Assembly: GCA_943736015.1 (NCBI GenBank)
Contig: OX031057.1
Location: 42,370,501 to 42,434,500 of the forward strand
Length of the DNA: 64,000 nucleotides
Source of the DNA: Tridacna crocea
Lineage: Eukaryota > Mollusca > Bivalvia > Cardiida > Cardiidae
Reading direction: 5' to 3'
A program made the translations under genes and the position numbers. This document shows, one piece after another, positions 24,977 through 35,617 of this stretch (within the stretch, counting starts at the first letter, position 1; each line of letters begins with the position of its first letter). The notes below the pieces were generated by a model, which was not told the origin of the DNA, searched no databases, and saw only the letters and a program-made list of their open reading frames with translations.

Positions 24977-25068
24977 GAAGTAAAAGGTTAATCACCAAAG
25001 CTTTGAATCTTCAAATTGGTGTGATCTTGAGATTTTGTCTATGCTTCACTCCACCCCATCAAATCTGA

Positions 25069-25298
25069 TTAACTCTTTACCAAACGACAACATTCTAGAC
25101 TTGTCCAAATTGAAGACACTTGCAGACGAAAAAATAAATGGGACTCAAAAATTGAAATTTGGTTTTGGAAGGGTAGAAAACATTGTGGGAAAAGGAGAAA
25201 ATGCTGGTTACCAGCATTTTCTCCTTTTCCGACAATGTTTTCAAAAGCCTTTTTTTCTTAGGGTCGTGAAAACCAGGGATTGTGTGGGAAAGGGTTAA
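25069..25298 (-). mobile_element. TTAA hairpin MITE, intact
   Basis: 230 bp; TTAACTCTTTACCAAACGAC to GGGAAAGGGTTAA. Arms CATTGTGGGAAAAGGAG / CTCCTTTTCCGACAATG with one mismatch. Confidence 0.85.
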
Positions 25299-25534
25299 GT
25301 GTAGATCAAGGATCAGAAAGCATGTTTTGTGCCATATGATCCTGATACTGCCCACACAAAAAATGCCAATTTATTCTTCTTGGATATTAAAAGGCACCAA
25401 TAGCACCTTCACTGAGTAATTTCATGCTTCAACCATTTACTGCACAATCCAACCTTTTAACAACTAGAAAGCCCTGAAATCACTCTACTGGCAGAGATTT
25501 TGCTTTTATGCCATCATACATTATGAATTCATGA

Positions 25535-26250
25535 TGCAAAATGAAAACCGGTAAAATTAGTGTGAAGGAAAGAACTTATAAACAAGAAATTGAAAATTTC
25601 AGCTTTGAATCGCTACTTCTCCCATACAGTCAGATGTTTTTCAAAATCAATTGGGTTCCAGCTGTTGATGAGACAAAGCAACTGTGTAAGTTTCATAAAA
25701 ATTCGACAACAAATGCTGACTTCATCATGTAAATTAAAAATTGAAATTTTCAACTCAAAAAGACTACTTTTTCATTACTGTTTGTTGAATTTTTTCAAAG
25801 TCAAAAGCTTAAAGCTATTGATGAGATAAACAAACTAAGAAAAAGGTAAAAAATTCACAAAAATCTGATCACAAATAAATACTATATGTAAACAAGCAAT
25901 GAACAGCTTGAAATGGCTACTTTTCCCATACTGATTGTTGGATTGCTTTCAAAATCATCAATAAGCTAGTTTCATGAAAATCTGATCTCAAATGCAGACT
26001 TCATCGCAAAAACAAGAAATGAAAATTTTAAACTTGAAAAGGCTACTTTTCCGATACTGTTCGTTGGATTTTTTTGAAAATCAATAGGGTAGAAGCTATG
26101 GATGAGATAAACAAGCTGTGCAAGTTTCATGAAAATCTGACTACAAATGCAGACTTCATTGCGTAAACAAGAAAAAGACTAACAGAAGGACAGACAACAG
26201 AAACCACGCCATGACATAAGCTCTGCTGGCTTTCAGCCAGACTGAGCCAG
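25535..26250 (+). mobile_element. Tandem-monomer element, family E
   Basis: GGCTACTTTTCCCATACTG-type phrases recur at about 25612, 25762, 25913 and 26041, roughly 130-152 bp apart, with AAAATCTGAYYNCAAATGCA at each unit end. The tail has GAAGGACAGACAACAGAAAC then GGCTTTCAGCC. Monomers are unrelated to families A-D. Confidence 0.65.
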
Positions 26251-26253
26251 TAG

Positions 26254-26430
26254 AGTTAAAAATGAGTAATAGAAATTAAAACATTGTGGGAAAGGAAGAC
26301 AAATCTCATAACCAGCATTTCTTATTTTTCTCAAAAATGTTTTCTGCTCTTCGGATGCAAATCTAATCATTTTTACTACATGTGTCATCTACCCATCTCT
26401 CTTAAATGCTGTGGTTTGGTAAAGAGTTAA
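26254..26430 (+). mobile_element. MITE remnant
   Basis: ACATTGTGGGAAAGGAAGAC and GTTTGGTAAAGAGTTAA are recognisable; the hairpin is no longer symmetric. Confidence 0.5.
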
Positions 26431-26433
26431 CAA

Positions 26434-26630
26434 TCTAGAAAAAAAAAAAGCTTTGTGGACAATGTGAGGGAAGAAAAATATGCTGGTCACTAGTGTTTTC
26501 TCCCTTTTCCCACAGAGGTTTCTGCCCTTTCACAGACAATTTTCATCATTTGAATCACTTTGCATATTGATACAACATGCTTTCAAATTGGACAAGAATA
26601 AAACTTTGTCATTTGGTAACGAGTAAAACC
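26434..26630 (+). mobile_element. MITE remnant
   Basis: Hairpin remnant ATGCTGGTCACTAGTG and right end CATTTGGTAACGAGTAA. Lies 4 bp after the previous remnant. Confidence 0.5.
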
Positions 26631-26641
26631 CCAAGGTCAAG

Positions 26642-26870
26642 TTAACCCATCACCACACAATCCCTACTTTTGACGCCCCTGAGAAAGAAGCCTTTAGAAA
26701 ACAGTGTGGGAAAAGGAGAAAATGCTGGTAACCAGCATTTTCTCCTTTTAATACAATGTTTTCTACCCTTCACAAAACAAATTTCAAATTTTCAGTCACT
26801 TTTATTTTGTTGTCTGCAAATGCTTTCGATTTGGAGAAACCCAAAATTTTGTTGTTTGGTAATGAGTCAG
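26642..26870 (+). mobile_element. TTAA hairpin MITE, intact but for right TTAA
   Basis: TTAACCCATCACCACACAAT to GGTAATGAGTCA. The right arm CTCCTTTTAATACAATG has lost the CCC that pairs with GGG on the left. Confidence 0.8.
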
Positions 26871-26953
26871 TTGACATGCTGCATAATATCTGTGTATCTA
26901 AAACATAATCCATCAGTCCTATCTGATAGCTGGGTCGGTATTCACAACCATTC

Positions 26954-27150
26954 TTAACTCTTTACCAAATGACATAATTTGAGACTAGTCCAAACTGGAA
27001 GCATTTGCAGACAACAAAATTAATGTGGCTCAAATATTGAAGTTTTTTTGCCAGTTTGGTTACCAGCATTTTCTCCTTTTACCACAATATTTTCAAAAGG
27101 CTTCTTCCTTAGGGTTGCAAAAGCCAGGGTTTGTTTAGTAAAGGGATAAG
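26954..27150 (-). mobile_element. MITE with left hairpin arm deleted
   Basis: TTAACTCTTTACCAAATGAC, then the long flank, then directly GGTTACCAGCATTTTCTCC; the left arm is gone. The end is AGTAAAGGGATAA. Confidence 0.7.
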
Positions 27151-27547
27151 GGCACTCTGGATCTTAGTCTAGATTTACAAAGCAACTCAGCCTCCGGCTC
27201 AACCACATGGTTTAGCCAATCTGAAGTTGTGTTACTTTCAAATTTACAAAATTCTAGAGTCAAAGACTAAGAGTTGTCATGCAAATGGTTGGTGAATACT
27301 CTGAACTCACAAACTTAACAGTTAACACTACACTGTTTGTCCTCAGCAAAGTCAATGTCAAGTTTATCTGTACATCCTGAATGTTGCTTGTGGTAAGCAA
27401 TCAAGTCCAAGCGATCAACTAAGTCCTAACTCTTAGTTTTGAAATAACAACCTTCTTTCTACTGCACTTAGTGTCCACGTCAACCATTCATGCTGTACTG
27501 TCTATGATACAAATTATTAGTCCAAAAGGGTCGGCAATTAGCTCTAT

Positions 27548-27772
27548 TTAACCCATTCCCAAAAAAACCTGTGTTTTTACATGATTGCAGTACAACTCTT
27601 TTGAAAACATTTTGGGAAAAGGAGAAATTGCTCATAAAGAGCAATTCCTCCTTTGCTCACTATGTTTTATACCCCATTAAAAACCTTTCTACTATTTTCA
27701 TCAAATCAAACATTGTCATCTGCAAACTTCAGTTTGGAAGAGTCTAAAATTTGTTGTTTGGGAAAGGGTTAA
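27548..27772 (+). mobile_element. TTAA hairpin MITE, third hairpin type
   Basis: 225 bp, TTAACCCATTCCCA to GGGAAAGGGTTAA. Hairpin GGAGAAATTGCTC ... GAGCAATTCCTCC. The inner arm differs from the main subtype, but both arms changed together. Confidence 0.78.
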
Positions 27773-28362
27773 AAGTTCTGTAAGATGAAATAGAGCAATT
27801 CAGTCCCAATCCATACTGAATAAAGAAACGTCATTCAACACTTCTGTCGGTATATTTAGTTACCGACGCTGACAAACATCCTCTGGCGGCCTGTTAGACA
27901 TCCCACATACAGCTTGCATGTTTAGGAGGAAAAGATTTAATGCTCATTGATAACTCATCCATCAAACAACACTGCACTCTTCTTTTAAGGAACAGTGTTG
28001 TCATGTTATGAGCATCCAGTGAATTTGTAAACATATCTGATCACTCCAAATTCATATGCCAACCCTCGAACTTCACATTGTTCTGTTCTGCCACAGCAAG
28101 GTCAATGTTAGGTCTGGTCAACATCAAGTGTTACGTGCATGGTCATCATCATTATCGTCTACCTGAATACAAACAGAAATTATAACTGAGTTCAGTTCAA
28201 CTCATTCACTACTGAAAAAAAAAAACGCATTGTCTCAAACACAGTTCTGCATAGTTGGATTTGTTTAGTCAAGGTTAAATTGACTGATATGGTGATGAAT
28301 TCCATTTTTAACAGAATTGCACTTATATGACCATCCATGCTTTCCTAGGCTTGCTACCAGTA
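27773..28362. other. No gene; retrotransposon target region
   Basis: No coding frame over 60 codons or other recognisable element. Ends in the CAGTA target duplication of the Gypsy insertion. Confidence 0.5.
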
Positions 28363-28557
28363 TGTTGTGTTTGTAGTTTTATAATACAATACTATATGTA
28401 CATCAGTAAATGTATGCCTTACCAGCTTTAGCCACACCTCTTAGCTAGAGTATCTTATTACTATATATACTCTCTCTTGTATGCTGATCTTTGTTAGTAT
28501 TAAATATTCTGTTTAGCTTAATAGTTGTTGTTTCCATGAATACCCACATATATAACA
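28363..28557 (+). repeat. 5' LTR of the Gypsy element
   Basis: Begins TGTTGTGTTTG and ends TATAACA. It contains a TATATATA motif at 28462-28469 and an ATTAAA polyadenylation-type hexamer at 28499-28504, in the order expected for U3, R and U5. Length equals the 3' copy exactly. Confidence 0.95.
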
Positions 28558-28560
28558 AAT

Positions 28561-28570
28561 TGGCGACGAG
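28561..28570 (+). promoter_or_regulatory. Primer-binding site, tRNA-Ser type
   Basis: TGGCGACGAG lies three bases after the LTR. It complements the 3' end of a tRNA with acceptor end CTCGTCG-CCA, which I recall for animal tRNA-Ser(GCT). Ten bases match; the next expected base does not. Confidence 0.7.
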
Positions 28571-28635
28571 TTTATGGATTCTATGAGAAATTAATTACGT
28601 GACTTTGGACTGTGATATTTTGTGATCTGAACATT

Positions 28636-29454
28636 ATGGCTTTGTTAGGAGCTATTAATCCATTTGACATAGATAGGGACAACTGGACAGTATACCAAGA
28701 AAGGCTTGAACAATACCTCGCAGTCAATAATATCAGAAATGAAAAGAAAGTATCTGCTTCGTTAACTCTGTTAGGTGATAAAACGTATGCGCTAGTGAGG
28801 AATTTAACATCTCCGGAAAAGCCGGCAGAGAAGTCTTTTGATGAACTGTGTACAATATTGAGTCAGCATTTGTCTCCAAAGCCATTACTTATTGCAGAAA
28901 GGTTCAGGTTCCACAAAAGAAACCAGTTACAGAGTGAGTCCATCAGTGTTTTTATAGCAACATTAGGCAAAATGTCCAAACATTGTGAATTCGGAGGGTA
29001 CTTAGAGGACGCATTGAGGGACAGGTTTGTTTGCGGATTAAAGGACACAAACATCCAAAAGAAACTGCTATCCACTAAAGAATTAACCCTGATAAAGGCT
29101 ATAGAAATTGCAACCGCCATGGAAACTGCTATTAAAGATGCTGCAGAGTTAAGTAATACTACCAATTTGGGTACTGTCGAAAAAGTTTCTAAAAGAAAGA
29201 AACAAGAAAAATCAAAGAAGAAATTTCAACAGGATCGACAGAATTCAAGCCAATCAAGCTGTGACCACTGTGGGAAAAATAACCACAAATCGCAGAAGTG
29301 CAGATTGAAGAATGCCGCTTGTTACAAATGCAATAAAAAAGGACATATTGCTTCGATATGTAAAGCTGTCAACTGCATGGAAGAAAGCAGCAGCAATGAC
29401 ATTCTTTCTGTGCATTCTTTGAATACAAGTACGGTAAATCCAAAATCACTGTGA
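28636..29454 (+). CDS. gag: Gag polyprotein of the Gypsy element
   Basis: ATG at 28636 is taken as start (MALLGAINPF), giving 272 residues; the in-frame GTG 24 bases earlier is less likely. The N-terminal two thirds resemble a retrotransposon capsid (DNWTVYQERLEQYL, then DALRDRFVCGL). A lysine-rich linker follows, then two CCHC zinc knuckles at about residues 209-222 (CDHCGKNNHKSQKC) and 229-242 (CYKCNKKGHIASIC) for RNA binding. The frame is intact. It ends at TGA 29452-29454, two bases before the first pol ATG. Confidence 0.92.
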   Translation: MALLGAINPFDIDRDNWTVYQERLEQYLAVNNIRNEKKVSASLTLLGDKTYALVRNLTSPEKPAEKSFDELCTILSQHLSPKPLLIAERFRFHKRNQLQSESISVFIATLGKMSKHCEFGGYLEDALRDRFVCGLKDTNIQKKLLSTKELTLIKAIEIATAMETAIKDAAELSNTTNLGTVEKVSKRKKQEKSKKKFQQDRQNSSQSSCDHCGKNNHKSQKCRLKNAACYKCNKKGHIASICKAVNCMEESSSNDILSVHSLNTSTVNPKSL

Positions 29455-31196
29455 CAATGGACATATGGGGAAAACCAATAGTTATGGAAGTTGACACTGG
29501 GTCTTCTGTAAGTCTTATGAGTTATAGAGATTTTGTACGACATTTTGGGAAGATAAAGCTAGAAACCCCGAAATCCGTGCTGAAGACGTATTCAAATGAA
29601 ACGATTGAGCAGGTTGGAGTAAAAACAGTTCACGTAAAATACAAAGGTCAAGAGAAAAATCTTTGTTTACATGTTGTCAAAGGAAATGGGTCGACATTGT
29701 TGGGATGTGACTGGTTATCGGAAATCCAACTTGATTGGAATAACATTCTGTACGTCAAAACTGTAAGTACAAATGAGAAATTCAAGAATATTCTGTTGAA
29801 ATATGGATCAATTTTTTGTGACGGAATTGGCAAAGTGAAGGGTATCAAGGCTTCACTTACATTAAAGAAAGATGCTAAATCCAAATTTCTGAAGGCAAGA
29901 CCAGTACCATATGCTCTCAAGCCAAAAATAGAGCAAGAATTAGAAAACCTTGAAAAGCAAGGAATAATTTCAAAGGTTAACACAAGTGACTGGGCAACAC
30001 CTATCGTACCCGTCGTAAAACCAAATGGACAAATCCGAATTTGTGGAGATTTCAAGGTAACAGTAAACCAGGCTCTGGAAGTGGACAAATATCCATTACC
30101 ACGGGTGGAAGATGTCTTCGCCAATCTATCTCCAGGTCAAAAATTTACAAAACTAGATTTACGGCAAGCATACCTACATTTGGAAATGGACGAAGCAAGT
30201 AAAAAAGTGCTCACTATCAACACACATAAGGGATTGTATTGTATGGATAGACTTGTGTATGGTGTATCGTCAGCGCCAGCAATTTGGCAAAGAACTATTG
30301 AACAAATATTACAAGGAATTAATGGTGTTCAATGCATTCTTGATGATATGGTAATCACAGGTGAGACCGACGACAAACATTTAAAAAACTTAGAAATGGT
30401 TTTGTCAAGACTAGCTCAGTATAATTTGAAACTGAATAGAGATAAATGTTCTTTTTTCCAAGACCATATAACTTACTGTGGTCATGAAATTGATAAGCAT
30501 GGGTTGTGGAAAAGCAAAGAAAAAGTTGATGCTGTACTAAATAGCCCGAGACCGCACAATGTCACAACTCTTCGTGCATATCTAGGTCTTCTGAACTATT
30601 ATCATAGATTTTTGAACAACCTTTCAACTGTTGTCAAACCTTTAAATGAGCTTCTTGAGAAAAATAAGAAATTTGAATGGTCAAAAAAGTGTGAAACAGC
30701 ATTTCAAAAGTCAAAAATGTTGATTACATCTGAACCAGTACTGACTCATTACAACCCCAAACTGCCAGTTAAACTAGCAACTGATGCAAGTCCGTATGGT
30801 GTGTCTGCTATTTTGTCACATGTCATGCAGAATGGTGTAGAAAAACCAATCGCTTATGCTTCAAGATCGTTGACTCAAACGGAGCAACGATATGCTCAAA
30901 TAGACCGTGAGTCACTTGCAATTTACTGGGGAGTAAAGAAATTTTACCCATATCTATATGGTAGAAAGTTTACTCTTGTAACAGATTGTCAGCCTCTGTT
31001 ATCAATCTTCAATCCAAATAAAAGCATTCCAGCTACGACAGCTGCGCGTGTCCAAAGGTACGCATTATTTTTGTCAGGTTTTCAATACGATATTGAGTAT
31101 AAAAAAACAAAACAGCATGGAAATGCTGATGGATTATCAAGATTGCCTCTAAAGTCTCAAAGACAAAAACAGGATGATGATGATGATGATGATTGA
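29451..31196 (+). CDS. pol: Pol, first part: protease, reverse transcriptase, RNase H
   Basis: The 581-codon frame lies -1 relative to gag and overlaps it by a few bases; its first ATG is 29457. Aspartic protease: DTGS at residue 15, with LLGCDWL near 84. Reverse transcriptase: about residues 160-330, with catalytic aspartates in KLDLRQAY (236) and ILDDM (298-299, leucine replacing the usual tyrosine or phenylalanine before DD). RNase H: D445 (ATDAS), E487 (DRESLA), D512 (VTDCQPL) and D560 (HGNADGLSR). All catalytic positions are present. The frame ends in a (GAT)n run encoding seven aspartates and TGA. Confidence 0.93.
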   Translation: MTMDIWGKPIVMEVDTGSSVSLMSYRDFVRHFGKIKLETPKSVLKTYSNETIEQVGVKTVHVKYKGQEKNLCLHVVKGNGSTLLGCDWLSEIQLDWNNILYVKTVSTNEKFKNILLKYGSIFCDGIGKVKGIKASLTLKKDAKSKFLKARPVPYALKPKIEQELENLEKQGIISKVNTSDWATPIVPVVKPNGQIRICGDFKVTVNQALEVDKYPLPRVEDVFANLSPGQKFTKLDLRQAYLHLEMDEASKKVLTINTHKGLYCMDRLVYGVSSAPAIWQRTIEQILQGINGVQCILDDMVITGETDDKHLKNLEMVLSRLAQYNLKLNRDKCSFFQDHITYCGHEIDKHGLWKSKEKVDAVLNSPRPHNVTTLRAYLGLLNYYHRFLNNLSTVVKPLNELLEKNKKFEWSKKCETAFQKSKMLITSEPVLTHYNPKLPVKLATDASPYGVSAILSHVMQNGVEKPIAYASRSLTQTEQRYAQIDRESLAIYWGVKKFYPYLYGRKFTLVTDCQPLLSIFNPNKSIPATTAARVQRYALFLSGFQYDIEYKKTKQHGNADGLSRLPLKSQRQKQDDDDDDD

Positions 31197-32569
31197 TGTT
31201 TTTTATACATCACAAATAGAGCAACTCCCTGTTACAAACGCTGATTTAGAAGGGAAACGCAGCGTGAAAACATTTTGTCACGTGTGCTTGAAAATGTCCA
31301 AAATGGATGGGGATCTCTCGTAGAAAATCCATTGTTGAAAGCGTTTCACAATCGCAGGAATGAATTATCAATACATAGAGGATGTATAATGTGGGGAATA
31401 CGTGTAGTTATACCTGTTAAACTACGTAGGCAAGTTTTAGATTTGTTACATGCAAGTCACCCTGGAATTGTTAAAATGAAATTACTTGCAAGAAGTTACG
31501 TATGGTGGCCTGGAATTGACAAAGATATTGAAAATTTGGTCAAACAATGCTCAGGTTGCCAAATGCAACAAAAAGAGCCCCAATCATGTAATTTACATCC
31601 ATGGGAATGGCCGAGTTCGCCATGGGAACGTATTCATGTTGACTTTGCAGGTCCGTTTTTGAATAAAATGTTCTTCGTCGTGGTAGATGCACATTCAAAG
31701 TGGCCCGAAGTTGTTATCATGAATTAAACTACACCCGAAAGATCAATTACAGAATTGAGAAATATTTTTGCTAGAAATGGATTGCCAAAACAATTAGTAT
31801 CAGACAATGGAGTTCAGTTTACTAGCGATGTATTTCAAAAATTCATGAAAGATAATGGAATCTTACATTTAAGATCCGCACCTTTCAAACCAAGTACAAA
31901 TGTTTAGCAGAAAGATTCATTGGCACATTTAAGTCTAGCATGCGAGCTATGACTATGTCTTCAAATGACTTGAATTTGAAAGTTAATACATTTTTGATAA
32001 GGTACCGTAATACGCCTCACGCTATTACAGGGGAATCTCCTTCAAAATTGTTTCTAGGTAGAAATCTCAGGACAAGGTTAGATTTGCTTAAACCTGATAC
32101 GAAACAAGTTGTTTCCAATTCGCAAATGAAATTAGCTTTAAATGATGACAGAAAGCTACGCGAGTTTGAAATAAGGGATAATGTATTGGCAAGGGATTAC
32201 AGAGCAAAGGGTAAATGGTTACCAGGTTCTATTGTATCTCGTGAAGGGCAAGTCATGTATAAAGTTGATGTAGGTAATAAGATCATTTTGAGATGACACA
32301 TAGACCAACTTAGACGGTCCGAGTTTTATGAAATTCCAACGCAGTCTTCTCACACTGATAATGTTTTACCTACACCACTCATGTCAAGTGAACAAATTCC
32401 AGAAACTGATAGTCAACCATCTAATGGCAATAATCCACTGCCATTATCTGAGAAAACTCATGAAAAGGACAGCACACCCATAATTACTAATTATGATAAT
32501 CAGGTGGACATCCCAAGTAGTGGTGATAAAAGATATCCCAGAGAGTACGAAAAGCTCCAGATAGGTTAA
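31197..32569 (+). pseudogene. pol: Pol, integrase part, interrupted
   Basis: Between 31190 and 31250 the coding frame changes and returns: frame-0 TGA codons at 31194 and 31242, while another frame is open between them. From 31275 the integrase is readable: the HHCC zinc finger (HASH, then CSGC at residues 92-95), YVWWPGID, and the first catalytic aspartate in HVDFAGPF. Breaks follow: in-frame TAA at 31725, a single-base frame change with TAG at 31905 just before the expected catalytic glutamate, and TGA at 32294. The frame from 31940 then stays open to 32569 as the integrase C-terminus. As read here the element could not make integrase itself. Confidence 0.88.
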
Positions 32570-32810
32570 ATCTGTAGTTTATCACTAAGACAAATATTTG
32601 TTAGTTGATATGTACTGTTACAGCAGATAAAGAAATTGTTAATGTTAATTGAATGAAACATCGTTTTTGTGGATCCTAATTAACATGACAAAGAATTTCA
32701 TTCATGAATTTCTGTTGTTAAAGCAGTATGTGCATAGTTTTCAAATGTGTTGGTTTTCTGTTCAAATTTTGAAATAAAATTTTCATTTGAATTTTGATAA
32801 CTTTACATTT

Positions 32811-32822
32811 GAAGGGGGAGAG
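32811..32822 (+). promoter_or_regulatory. Polypurine tract of the Gypsy element
   Basis: GAAGGGGGAGAG directly abuts the 3' LTR, the position used for plus-strand priming. Confidence 0.9.
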
Positions 32823-33017
32823 TGTTGTGTTTGTAGTTTTATAATACAATACTATATGTACATCAGTAAATGTATGCCTTACCAGCTTTAGCCACACCTC
32901 TTAGCTAGAGTATCTTATTACTATATATACTCTCTCTTGTATGCTGATCTTTGTTAGTATTAAATATTCTGTCTAGCTTAATAGTTGTTGTTTCCATGAA
33001 TACCCACATATATAACA
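32823..33017 (+). repeat. 3' LTR of the Gypsy element
   Basis: 195 bp, one difference from the 5' LTR (c at 32972). ATTAAA at 32959-32964. Followed by the target duplication CAGTA at 33018-33022. Confidence 0.95.
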
Positions 33018-33368
33018 CAGTACTATGCAAAATATTCATCTACAGGCACTGACTACTAATCCACAAAGTCATCAGGGAAACATTGATAAAAATTTTGAGA
33101 AAAATAAATCATGTGGCAATCAATATCATCAGTCCTTGTAAAGAAATTGGCCATGCCATGAATCAAAAGCAGTGACCCCCCCTCCTATTCTCAAGTCTTG
33201 TATGCTACTGACTGCCACCAGAGCTCTACACACATTTCATTAGTCAACAGCAATTTATGCTTGCAATTCAGACAAGTTTAAAACCTCTCTTGAACAGAAT
33301 TAATACACAAATTGCTGTAGAATTTCTCTTGAATATAACTAATGCATTCATATAAATGCTATAAAGAT

Positions 33369-33602
33369 TTAACATTTACCACATAATCCTGAGTTTTAGC
33401 AAACCTGACAAAAAAGCTTTTGAAAACATTGATGGAAGAGGAGAAAATGCTGCTAACCAACATTTTCTTTTCCTGCATTGCAGCAATATTTTCTTACCTA
33501 TTAAAGGCTATTTGCACCATTTGAACCAGAATGAAATTGCCATCTGTAAATCCTTTCAACTGGGACAAGGTAAGAATTTTTGTCATCTGGTAATGGGGTA
33601 AA
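33369..33602 (+). mobile_element. TTAA hairpin MITE, decayed
   Basis: TTAACATTTACCACATAATC; arms ACATTGATGGAAGAGGAG and CTGCATTGCAGC-type insertion near 33475; end CATCTGGTAATGGGGTAA. Confidence 0.65.
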
Positions 33603-33714
33603 TTACCTCTGAGCTTTCCAGGAGTCTGTTCACCATGTCATTGCCAGTCATCTCATGAGGGCCCAGGGTGGGTCCTTATCCACTGTAATCTGCACAAGGA
33701 AAAAAAAATATAAC

Positions 33715-34032
33715 CAGGGTTATCACTAGACGTGATTATAGCCCCCACCAGCTGTCAAACAGACCTGTCTTTGTCACAGAATGCAGAATGATTTAGTACA
33801 AAAATAAGAGTTGAAAAAAGTTCAATGGGAGATAATTTCACAAAAAATCTTAGCAGGGTCATGAAAATTGCACATGGGCAACTTGATATATAAAGGGACT
33901 CTGTAAATAAATTTGAGTTCAGTACATGAAAAACCACTGGATTACTGCTCCGGACAAATTTGTGTCTACGGACGTACAGACAGACAGACGAATACACGGC
34001 CATGGCGATTCCAGTATAGCCCCCTTCCACTA
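33715..34032 (-). repeat. Dispersed repeat ending GGGGGCTATACTGG
   Basis: Carries AGACAGACAGACGAATACAC and GGCGATTCCAGTATAGCCCC; a shorter relative lies at 51001-51150 (ACGGACAGACTGGCTGATTCC). No protein coding is evident in either. Confidence 0.5.
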
Positions 34033-34034
34033 CC

Positions 34035-34263
34035 TTAACCCATTACCACACAATCCCTACTTTTGACGCCCCTGAGAAAGAGGCCTTTTGAAAACACTGT
34101 GGGAAAAGGAGAAAATGCTGGTAACCAGCATTTTCTCCTTTTCCCACAGTGTTTTCTACCCTTCCCAGAACAAATTTCAATTTTTCAGTCACATTTATTT
34201 TGTCGTCTGCAAATGCTTTCTTTTTGGACCAGTCTAAAATTTTGTCGTGTGGTAAAGAGTTAA
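34035..34263 (+). mobile_element. TTAA hairpin MITE, intact
   Basis: 229 bp. Arms CACTGTGGGAAAAGGAG and CTCCTTTTCCCACAGTG are perfectly complementary and both carry the C/G state where most copies have T/A. One of the cleanest copies in the window. Confidence 0.88.
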
Positions 34264-34358
34264 AGGGGGTATAATAAAAGGGCCATGATGGCCCCGTGTT
34301 GCTCCACTGGCTTAAGTACAAACCACCAAACATAATAACTTTAGGCTAAATGGTTTTA

Positions 34359-35617
34359 AACAAGAGGGCCATGATGGCCCTGGATCGCTAACCTGAATTT
34401 TTGAGAGGACCATAGCCAATTTTTTTCAAAATCTAATCAGCCATTCCATAGAAGAAGAATTTTTAAGAATTTCTTCATGTCTGTATAGTGTAAATAGCCC
34501 ACAGCCATCAAGGCCTTGTTTCTTGACGGATCGCAATTTCTCGAGCACTTTTTGAAAAGAGTCAGCTAAGAAATATTTTTGCGAAATTATATCAAAATCT
34601 GACCAGCCCTTTCAGAGAAGAAGAATTTTAAAGAATTTCTTCATGGTCATATTGCAAGTAGTCCCTATTCACCAGAGCCATGGTTCTTGACGGATCAAAG
34701 TTTCACGAACAGTTTTTAAAAAGGATCATCCAAGGAATATTTCTGTGAAATTATTTCAAAATCTGATAGGTAGTTTCAGAAAAAAAAGATTTTCTAAGAA
34801 TTTCTTCATTTTCCTTTAGTGCAAGTAGTCCCCATTTACCAAAGCCATTGTTCTTGACATATCAAATTTTTGCTAACAAGTTTTGAAAAAGGTCATCCAA
34901 GGAACATCTCTGTGAAATTATTTCAAATTCTGACAAGCGGTTTCAGAGAAGAAGCATTTTTAAGAATTTCATTTCTGTATATTGCAAGTAGCCCAATTCA
35001 CCAGAGTTATGATTCTTGACCGATCAAAATTTTGCTAACAAGTTTTGAAAAGGGTCATCCAAGGAACATCTCTGTGAAATTATTTCAAATTCTGACGAGC
35101 GGTTTCAGAGAAGAAGCATTTTTAAGAATTTCATTTCTGTATAGTGCAAGTAGCCCCCATTCACCAGAGCCATGATTCTTGAGCAATCAAAATTTTGCGA
35201 ACATTTTTTTCAATTAATTCCTTCATTTCTTTGTAGTGCAAGTAGCCCCCATTCACCAGAGCCACGTTTCTTGATGGATCAAAATTTCACAAACAACTTT
35301 TTAAAAGGGTCACCCAAGGAACATCTGTGTGAAATTATTTTAAAATCTGACAAGCGGTTTTAGAGAAGATTTTTAAAGAATTTCCTAAAAAATTCCATTT
35401 GGTTGTCATGGCAACCAGAGTTTTTGACAGAATCAAATTCTGTGAACAATGTTTACAGAGGACCTCCCAAGGAACATTCCAGCCAAGTTTGGTCCAGATT
35501 GACCCAGTGGTTTAGAAGGCGTTGATGTTTAAAGAATTGCTGACGACACACGACGGACGACAGACACCGGGTGATCCTAAAAGCTCCCCTTTAGCACGTT
35601 GCGCTCGGGTGAGCTTA
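34359..35617 (+). mobile_element. Tandem-monomer element, family A, complete
   Basis: Head ACAAGAGGGCCATGATGGCC; tail AGCTCCCCTTTAGCACG ... GCTCGGGTGAGC. Six or seven monomers; two neighbouring ones (near 34,890-35,160) are almost identical, indicating recent unit duplication. X-box variant GTTGTCATGGCAAC at 35402-35415. Confidence 0.78.

Larger units (their letters stand above)
28363..33017 (+). mobile_element. Complete Ty3/Gypsy LTR retrotransposon, probably Mag/Steamer-like
   Basis: Two 195-bp LTRs (TG...CA) flank gag and pol, bordered by the 5-bp duplication CAGTA at 28358-28362 and 33018-33022. Domain order protease, RT, RNase H, integrase is that of Ty3/Gypsy. No envelope-like frame follows the integrase. 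Short LTRs, two CCHC knuckles and a tRNA-Ser-type primer site suggest the Mag group; this sub-assignment is tentative. The LTRs differ only at 28512/32972 (t versus c), so insertion is recent, although the integrase half is broken. Confidence 0.95.

Noticed and set aside
32570..32822. Envelope gene in the Gypsy element
   Set aside because: Only about 250 bp separate the last pol-frame stop from the 3' LTR, with no frame.
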